From: Malacoplasma iowae
GTDB taxonomy: Bacteria > Bacillota_I > Bacilli_A > Mycoplasmatales > Mycoplasmoidaceae
Direction: 5' to 3'
Length of the DNA: 64,000 bases
NCBI RefSeq assembly: GCF_900660615.1
Contig: NZ_LR215023.1
Location: 248,001 to 312,000, forward strand
Shown here: in pieces, positions 63,859 through 64,000 of the stretch
How positions within the stretch are numbered: position 1 is the first letter of the stretch
How the letters are laid out: each line of letters starts with the position of its first letter
The notes under the pieces: generated by a model
Databases searched by the model: none
Told to the model about the DNA's origin: nothing
Seen by the model: only the letters and a program-made list of their open reading frames with translations
Position numbers and translations under genes: made by a program

Positions 63859-64000
63859 ATGAATTTTTTAGATGAATTAAAATCTAGGGGAATTATAAAT
63901 AATATTACTAACGAAGATAAAGTAAAAGATTTTTTTGAAAAAAAAGATAAAGCTCTTTATATAGGTTTTGATCCTACAGCTATTTCTTTGCAAATGGGTA
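63859..64000 (+). CDS. tyrS: Tyrosyl-tRNA synthetase, second copy (5' part)
   Basis: Repeats the start of tyrS with the same TAAGGAG ribosome-binding site and the residues up to the Gln-Met-Gly motif. It runs off the window, so it cannot be told whether the copy is complete. Confidence 0.85.
   Translation, partial: MNFLDELKSRGIINNITNEDKVKDFFEKKDKALYIGFDPTAISLQMG

Larger units (their letters stand above)
63174..64000 (+). repeat. Tandem duplication, second unit (partial at window edge)
   Basis: Identical to 61190-62016 as far as the window goes. It begins with TTTCTACAAAC and contains the rsmG tail, the second parA-like gene and the first part of a second tyrS. Confidence 0.9.

Overview
The window comes from a wall-less Mollicute that reads UGA as tryptophan. 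Many conserved genes (sufS, sufB, smc, ftsY, plsX, gatB, mnmG, tyrS, all three transposases) are only full length if in-frame TGA codons are read as Trp. The DNA is very AT-rich, genes are tightly packed, and lipobox lipoproteins and large membrane-anchored surface proteins are abundant. A SUF operon, a P35-like lipoprotein signal and IS30-type elements fit the Malacoplasma (M. iowae / M. penetrans) group. That placement is inference.

Layout. 1-427: 3' part of an S66 peptidase. 1306-5809: sufC-sufD-sufS-sufU-sufB followed by a tRNA-Arg. 5915-8421: two small unknown genes, then plsX-rnc. 8500-11983 (minus strand): ribokinase, a DcuC-like carrier and a nucleoside hydrolase, a likely nucleoside/ribose salvage set. 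12155-17734: smc, ftsY, ylxM, one unknown gene and a trigger-factor-like gene. 17821-34527: five tandem ~1000-residue surface proteins (A-E), with an IS30-family element in the terminator after the third. 34646-39672: a lipoprotein with a 17-T tract inside its promoter, IS copy 2, rpsF-ssb-rpsR and IS copy 3. 39794-47690: dnaB, a lipoprotein, ung, an ECF-type membrane protein and gatCAB.

47725-54016 is the most unusual block. On the right side are a MORC/MutL-type GHKL ATPase, a Z1-domain helicase-like ATPase and a PD-(D/E)XK nuclease. This is the core of a MORC-type restriction/defence system. The methyltransferase normally found with such systems is not visible here. Instead a divergent operon encodes a PAPS-reductase/ATP-pyrophosphatase-family protein and a small XRE-like helix-turn-helix protein. 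A 34-bp inverted repeat lies between the two transcription units. The cassette looks like a self-regulated defence module that may use sulfur or nucleotide chemistry in place of methylation. That functional reading is a hypothesis.

54017-57900 holds one anchored surface protein, about 1 kb of decayed lipoprotein gene and a candidate small RNA. 57914-64000 holds a Xer-type recombinase and then mnmG-rsmG-parA-like-tyrS, the gidA-gidB-parA order often found near origins. A direct tandem duplication (period 1984 bp) starts inside the 3' end of rsmG and runs off the window with a second parA-like gene and the start of a second tyrS.

Themes: iron-sulfur assembly (suf), replication and segregation (smc, dnaB, ssb, parA-like), membrane targeting (ftsY/ylxM), tRNA modification and charging (gatCAB, mnmG, tyrS), and a large variable surface repertoire. 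The repertoire appears to be remodelled by homopolymer slippage, recombination between paralogues and IS30 insertion into terminator hairpins.
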